A stretch of DNA of 64,000 nt. Origin: Ilex aquifolium (lineage: Eukaryota; Streptophyta; Magnoliopsida; Aquifoliales; Aquifoliaceae). Of this stretch, positions 57,935-64,000 are shown piece after piece; position 1 is the first letter of the stretch, and the number at the start of each line of letters is the position of its first letter. Location: positions 6,707,501 to 6,771,500 of the forward strand of contig OX637394.1 of assembly GCA_951799425.1 (NCBI GenBank). The letters run 5' to 3'. The notes beneath the pieces were generated by a model. That model saw only the letters and a program-made list of their open reading frames with translations. It did not search any database and was not told the origin of the DNA. Position numbers and translations under genes: made by a program.

Positions 57935-60900
57935 ATGTCGATGGATTTGCATTTGGATTTGCAAGATTTAAATCCATCGACCTCTAACCTTTACCCAAAC
58001 ATCCCTAGTCCGAGGCCTAGCCCAAGGCCAACATCGTCCCAACATGCTTCGAACCACCCATCACCCACCACACCCACCGCCCCATTCCCATTGTTTGGGA
58101 GCCCTAATACCACCATCTCATCCACCGCCGCCGTGTCTCCTCCCCCCTTCAAAGGATCCGTCCACCGGCGAGCCCTCTCTGAGGTCACTTTCAGAATTCA
58201 TGAAGATGTGGTTGACCCATTCATTGATTTCCCCCCTATGAGCAATGAGGATATTGGGTTCGAGGAGGATTATTTTTCGACCTACATTGATGTCAAAAAG
58301 CTAAGTGAAGGTGGGTCAGTTGATGGAGGTGGTGAGGGAGAAGAGAACGACAGTGGTGGTGGAAATGGAAATGGCAACAACGGTGGCAGTGGTGGTGGCG
58401 GGGAGGCAGAGAAGGATGAGGAGGATGATGAGGAAAAGAATGCGAGACAGCCTCGGCGTCGGCATAGGGTTTCGATGGATTGTGAGATGGGGGAGTCTAA
58501 GAAGGCTATGCCTCCAGATAGGTTGGCTGAGCTGTGGGTTATTGATCCTAAGCGCGCTAAGAGGTATTGCTTCATTGATTAATAAAATTATCGTTCACAT
58601 GACGGTAACCTTCAAAGTTGTCATATCGATAATTGTATAGCTAATCAAATTCTGTGTTTGTTAATGTATGATATATTGTTCTGAATCATTTGACAGACGT
58701 GGAGACAAAGAATTACTCCGTACTCGCATATGCATTTATGTAATACCCATTGTCGCATGTCGAATGAATTTTGAGGTTTATGTTGTATGTTGGCTGTTAA
58801 ATTCAGGATTGTGGCAAATCGTCAGTCCGCGGCACGCTCTAAAGAGAGGAGGGCTCGCTACATTCTAGGACTTGAGCAAAAAGTTCAGACCCTTCAAAGA
58901 GAAGCGATCTCTCTTGCTACACAACTAACATTATATCAGGTTTGTCTTGAGGGATCTTTATTTACATTATCAAAACCTCACGCTAACATGGTCCCCTGTA
59001 CCAAACCTAGGAAATCCGCATATAACCATTTTCCTGAATGCTTAAACCTAGCTAAGGTTTTTTTCCTCACTAATAAAGCTTTTTACCACCATTACTGGTT
59101 GTCAAATCTGATCATTCGAGATAAAGGAACCTTTTATTATTATGTTATATAGTTAGGGTAATGATGCATAAACCTGCTAGTTCTTTTTATGAGGCACAAA
59201 CGGGAGAATTTATTTGGGAAGCAGAAGAACTGCTGAAACATATCTATAGACATCTTATTGTATCGGTTTGAGACAGTCAATTGCTCCGCTACCCAATTCT
59301 TTTCAATGATGTACTGTTGAGTTTTTGTTGGACTGTACACAAGAATGTCTTTCTTTACCATTTTAACCTGCTACTTTTGGTCTTCTCGACTTCTATCAGT
59401 TCTCCCTCCATGTGGACCATATCACTACTCATTTCTGCACATCTCTCTGTCTTTCATTGTATTTGGGCAAACCATGCTAGCCATTTATTTCTCTGTCTTA
59501 ATACCCAATCAGTGTTATTTCCACTTTATTCCAGACGCATCTATTTTTAATATCCAATTAGGCATTATATGCATCCTAGTAATATTTTCCTCTAGTGTCA
59601 CTCCACTTGAAAATTGTTTTGATTTGGTGTGTCAAAAGTTGGCTTTCATGGTAAATCAAAAATTTGATGACCTCTCCTGGATTTTTTGCATTTCTTTGTC
59701 TTCTCCCGCTACGTTGTTCTAATTAGATGTTCTTAGGCCGCTTCTGCGAGTTTATGATAAATAACATCTATATGTTGATTTGTAAACCTTTCTTTCATAA
59801 TTTGCCTACATTCACAAGTGGGTGCTACATACTGCACATTCTGGTACTTAGTAAAATATTGATGTATGGTCTCATCTGCTTTGTTTTGTCATTTAGAGAG
59901 ACACAACAAGTCTGACTGCTGAAAACACAGAGCTCAAGCTTCGACTACAATCCATGGAACATCAAGCTCAGTGGCGCTATGGTAGGTTCCATGTGAATTG
60001 TTACTACTTAGCAGCGAAATGTTTCCTCTTCTCGTGCATCTATCCAAAATATCTATGCTTGTAAAGTAGTTAGTGAGTCTTTTCTTCCAATTAGTCGAGT
60101 GGGTTCAACTGTGTTTTAATTAGGGGTGTTAAACGTGTCAGGTTAAACGGTTACGTGTCGGGTTAAACGGGTGACGGGTGAAAAACATGTAAACCCATAC
60201 ACGACACGTTTAATAAACGGGTGAAAAACCTCAACACGAATTATTTAATAAACGGGTTACACGACACCACTCGTTTAACCCATTTAGTTAAAAAAAAATT
60301 ATATATTTCTATGGCTGTCACTAAAAATAATTTATATATATTTTTTGTGACTGTCACTAAAAAAAAAAAATTTGGCCAATTTTTTTAAAATAATTATTAA
60401 TTTATTATTATATTAATTTTATTTAAACGGATAAACGAGTGATAAATGGGTTGATAGGACGCACCGAACATGACCCGTTTATTAAATGTGTCTAATGGGT
60501 TAACTCGTTTACCACGCGAACTCGTTAAGATCTCACTTAAATCCGTTTAATTCGTGTCGATTAATCGTGTCGTGGCGGACTTTGACAGACCTATTTTTAA
60601 TCATGATTGGAACCTGTTAGTGAAAACTGCTACAGTTATTTAGATGGAAAAATACATCAGGACATTCATGTTTTCCATCTAGTCATGACATCTATATTAG
60701 CTTGAACGATTGACATTTGTTCATTGAAAATGCAGTTTGTTAAGATCCTCGCATGCTTGAGATTTGCATGCTATCATAGATATGAAAAGCTTCTACTTCT
60801 CATACGTCTGTTTAATTGTGACTCAAAGCTCCATCCATACATTGGAATTAGAGCCTGGTAGCAAGGCCACTTCTCCAACATTGTAGATAGCTTGATTCAA

Positions 60901-61450
60901 TTAAGTTCATAATATCCTATTTTCTGGCACGGTAAATTATAGTGCCTGGGATTGATATGTAGCCTAATAATTGATCCTTGGAGTGCAATTGCTTTTAAGT
61001 TCTAAGGTCTTTTGATTCCTAACAATACACATGCCTTTGTGATTTCTCACAGCTTTGAATGAGCAATTGAAGGAAGAAGTTGAAAGGCTCAAAATTTCCA
61101 CTGGGGAAAAAATGACCCATTCGGAGTCGCTGAATGCTGAATTGCGCCACATTCTCTACAGCCCGTCAAGCTCACAATCAGCCTATCTTCAACTTCCTCG
61201 GTCACCAGTATCTACTAGCCATCAGAACATGTTGTTGCCACCATCCCAAAGCCCCCAACCGAGCATGTCACCCTGCCATCTGCATCCCGGAAGTCCCCGG
61301 GCTCATTCTAAACTTTTGCACAACCATTTTGGTCGCTTTCAAGGGTTTGATATCAATAACAGAGGATATATTGAAAAGGCTCAATGTCTAGCAATCTCTC
61401 CATCAACTGTATGTGCATCTACCAGTGAAAGTAGTAGCACCACGTATTAA
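57935..61450 (+). CDS. Group I bZIP transcription factor (VIP1 / bZIP29-bZIP69 / RF2-like)
   Basis: Four exons (57935-58563, 58807-58939, 59897-59981, 61053-61450) with canonical borders and matching phases give 414 residues without a lesion. The N-terminus is Pro/Ser-rich. [12 protein letters not shown] (about residue 76) and [20 protein letters not shown] (about 178-196) are conserved group-I motifs, the latter preceding the DNA-binding region [33 protein letters not shown]. The N-x7-R contact motif is present ([11 protein letters not shown]), followed by heptad leucines in [16 protein letters not shown] and exon 3. An acidic Gly/Asn/Glu-rich stretch (about 126-172) is encoded by GGT/GAG repeats. 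The C-terminus is Ser/Pro/His-rich. These factors act in the nucleus in vascular, cell-wall or osmosensory responses; RxxS sites may bind 14-3-3. Chance frames in introns were ignored. Confidence 0.95.
60113..60601. mobile_element. hAT-like MITE in intron 3 of the bZIP gene
   Basis: The 473-bp element (60121-60593) has ends TAGGGGTGTTAAA and, reverse-complemented, TAGGTCTGTCAAA, and a near-perfect 8-bp duplication (GTTTTAAT / TTTTTAAT). The interior repeats AAACGGGTGA/GTGTCGGGTTAAACGG motifs. Confidence 0.7.
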
Positions 61451-63595
61451 CACCAACTAGCCGATGACTTTCTGGCCTTTTGATGAAAATCCTAAGGTGC
61501 CATCATGATCAGATAAGATACTAATAATTCGAATGATTCTTTGTTCCATTGACATTTTTTCTTGATGTATATACTGCATTACTTAATTCTTTGGGTTTCT
61601 AAAAAAGTGGTGTTTCCTCGTGGTACAGTAATGTTTTCAAATCTCTCCTGTACATTTTGGAATTTATTTAAGTCGAGGGTACGTGTGTGCAATAAAGCGT
61701 GGGAATAATAAGTTGTTGATGGAAAGATGTTTGTCTTCGAATATTGCTTGTCCACTTTATAATTTCCGATCCACACACAATGTGAAAGTGTCACTTTTTT
61801 CTCTCTTTGGTATCTACATTCACTGTAACTTAAGTGTTCCTTTCTCTCTAACTTAAATGTTCGAGTGAAGTAACTTAATCCGTTTATCACCCTCCAACCC
61901 GTTTAATAATTGATATATAAAATCTATAAAAAAATTGGCCTACATTTTTTTTTTCTCCAAATTATGCTTACTATTCAATCAAGCTATTGGTATTGAAAAT
62001 GGGTAAAAATGGTGGCGAATTAATAAATGTAGAGTGTTAATTTGAAAAGACCATAAAATAAATTATTTATGAACCATGCAACTTGTTTAATAAACGAGTT
62101 GTGTAAGGATTTGACATTTGAACTCATTTAAATAAACAAAACCTGTATAAGTGGATTTTTTTTTTTTTTTGACACAAACCTATTAAGACTTGTCACGAAT
62201 TCAATTCACCCAACACGATTGCCAAATTTAATCCTCTTGCGTTATAGACAAGTCACAACTTAGTTATTACATTACATAACAATATTTTTATTCATTTATA
62301 TTGGTCTTTGGTATGAGATAATATTATGGGATCGTTTGAATGTCGTATTAAGAAAAGAGGGACTGTACTAGAGGATATAGAATAATCTTGGATAGATGGA
62401 TAAAATTTAAGATTAAATAGTGGATAAAGATAATACCAATTCTAGTCAAGTGTTTGTTAAGTACGATATCAAGAGTTGTATAATAAGTATTAAGTTCAAT
62501 ATAATATTTGGTTATGTAATTTATTCAATAGTATTAAAATGAGTAGGCTAAAATGCCCTCAATCATCCCAAATTTGATCTCTTATAGTGATCTAATATTT
62601 CGTAGGACTATATCAATAGAACCAAAAACTATGTAAATATTTATGAATATTTTAAAATGATATTAGAATTAAACAAGCATGCTTTAATTGTGTAAATGTG
62701 TATTTTGGATATATGCATTTGTTTATTATTAATATCGTTATTTATCATTATCCATGTGAATGACAAATGATGTGAATTTTTACATGTTGTCCACATGAGG
62801 GAAACGTCGAGTCATTGTAAAAAAGTTAAGGATCGATTTGTTATGAAATCATGATGTTTATGTAATTTTTATTAAAATAAATAAGAAGGAATGATCACAT
62901 GAATTTCTCTTAGGGTAATATTGTAAAATAATGATATAATACACCTATGGTGTATTATAATACCACATCTCTTGGTGGCATTAAAATAACTCAATAGTAA
63001 AGATAGATTATATTAGAATTATCTGTATATGATACTTATTTAGTTAATTTTCATATGTAATACGAAGTGATTTCTTACATCCAAATGCAATATACACCCG
63101 TATTAAAGAGTTTTAATCTAATATGACTCTTTAATATACTTTATAATACAACGACTAAACGACCCCTATATATCACCTGGTATATTCATAAGAGACGGAG
63201 AACAAGCACTCATCTAATTTACTACTAATTTTAAAACTTCTCATTATTTATAATCTTTAAATTTTTGCAAATTCCGTAAAACCTTCAATTTTTTTAAAAA
63301 ATCGCCTATGTATATGTTCATTCTTCATGTCTGAAACAAAATAAATGGAAATAGAAAAAAATGAGATGAAAATATAAATTTCGTGTATTGCACAAGACAG
63401 CCTACAACCGCTAGTATTATTATTACTTACTTCCTCGAAAGGAATTCCATGGTTTAGTTGGAAAAATGTTTCTTCAAGAATTTAGTTGAATAAATATATT
63501 AATTAAATTTGCATACATAATAGGTGGGTTATAACTTATAATGCTCTAGATAGTGATGTCATAAAAGACTATGAAAATTAAAAGTCACATGGTTA
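61451..63595. other. Intergenic between the bZIP and nardilysin genes
   Basis: AT-rich. The bZIP 3' UTR probably extends to about 61600. No exon is seen in the remainder; the minus-strand frame 61579-61890 has no family resemblance. Confidence 0.4.
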
Positions 63596-63596
63596 T

Positions 63597-63703
63597 CACG
63601 TGAGTTATACTGTCAGCACGTGGCGTACAGTCATTGGCTGTCTATACCAGGTGCACCGACTCACACGGCCAATACAGCGTCCGATCTACAGTCTCTATAA
63701 AAG
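63597..63703 (+). promoter_or_regulatory. Nardilysin gene promoter: G-boxes, CCAAT and TATA box
   Basis: Two CACGTG G-boxes (63597-63602, 63617-63622), a GGCCAAT motif (63667-63673) and a TATA box CTATAAAAG (63695-63703) stand in the usual order about 100-210 bp upstream of the ATG at 63806. G-boxes are bound by bZIP and bHLH factors. Confidence 0.6.
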
Positions 63704-63805
63704 AGAGAGAATGATCGATACACCCTGCCCTAATGAGAATTACTCTGAGAAGACCTGAGAAAGACTAAGAGACCATATAGATTCGTCTTTCTCTCTCTCT
63801 AAAGA

Positions 63806-64000
63806 ATGGCGCTCGGCGGTTGCACTCTTTCGTCGGATAATATAGTGATAAAGTCGCCGACCGACCGTCGATTGTACAGGTATATACAACTTCAGAATGG
63901 CCTCTGTGCTTTGCTCGTCCACGATCCTGAGATTTACTCTGATGGACCCCTTGAACACTCAAAAATTGCTGAAAAAGGTGAGGAAGAAGAAGACGAAGAA
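63806..64000 (+). CDS. Nardilysin-like M16 zinc metalloprotease, 5' end (cut by window edge)
   Basis: The first 65 codons are open to the window end: MALGGCTLSSDNIVIKSPTD, DRRLYRYIQLQNGLCALLVH, DPEIYSDGP and then an acidic run EKGEEEEDEE. Plant nardilysin-like proteins begin in the same way and insert a Glu/Asp-rich stretch before the M16A peptidase domain with its inverted HxxEH zinc site, which would lie outside the window. Nardilysins cleave peptides at dibasic sites. The leader has CT/GA repeats. The acidic stretch at the edge is the family's hallmark and makes the identification fairly safe despite the short sequence. Confidence 0.85.
   Translation, partial: MALGGCTLSSDNIVIKSPTDRRLYRYIQLQNGLCALLVHDPEIYSDGPLEHSKIAEKGEEEEDEE

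Noticed and set aside
59281-59915. Frames of 60-125 codons inside the second bZIP intron
   Set aside because: They lie wholly in the intron between exons 58807-58939 and 59897-59981, whose borders and phases fit the family; composition is intronic.

Overview
The window is nuclear DNA of a flowering plant, almost certainly a eudicot. It is AT-rich, genes are split by short introns with GT/AG borders, and plant-specific families are present: a CYP79 P450, a group I bZIP factor, an ATL RING-H2 ligase, VAL/HSI2 remnants and a plant-type nardilysin. Between the genes lies a dense layer of Copia, Helitron, Mutator-like, hAT-like, Tourist/Harbinger-like, LINE and SINE-like sequence. The species cannot be named from the sequence.

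Layout. 1-3655 is the 3' part of a Helitron carrying a broken gamma-glutamyl hydrolase (GGH) fragment. 3656-11566 (block A1) is a diverged duplicate of 39473-47759 (block A2). A young Copia element (4665-9653) sits inside A1. A1 ends within a 57-codon stub of a Cys-rich plant gene whose complete copy (three exons, one in-frame stop) lies at 47576-50559. 12000-13879 is a VAL/HSI2-type CW-domain pseudogene ending at a second Helitron terminus (14029). 14694-16058 is a Mutator-like element. 21261-24165 is a broken MATE transporter gene. 26135-27648 holds two head-to-tail Helitrons filled with GGT/GGC repeats. 30043-32167 (minus) is an intact two-exon CYP79. 35869-36252 is a nuclear copy of mitochondrial mttB/tatC, followed by another Helitron terminus (36647). 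37658-38804 is a second Mutator-like element containing a minisatellite.

Block A2 holds a 631-bp MITE and a 4.1-kb element of the same family with a nested hAT-like element; A1 keeps the empty sites of both, and A2 keeps the empty sites of the A1 Copia and Helitron. The right-hand part is more genic: an ATL RING-H2 gene (52130-52741, minus), a LINE RNase H fragment split by a DNA element (55466-57060), an intact four-exon bZIP gene (57935-61450), and the first 65 codons of a nardilysin-like metalloprotease (63806 to the window end).

Probably functional: CYP79, the ATL ligase, the bZIP factor and nardilysin. Lesioned: GGH, the A1 stub, VAL, MATE, the A2 Cys-rich gene (nonsense codon), Copia pol and the LINE. 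CYP79 enzymes make aldoximes from amino acids, for cyanogenic glucosides and other nitrogenous defence compounds. A MATE pseudogene 6 kb away recalls defence-compound gene clusters that include a MATE transporter, but that link is inference. The strongest structural story is the A1/A2 pair, which dates and bounds four separate transposon insertions, and the repeated juxtaposition of gene fragments with Helitron 3' ends.
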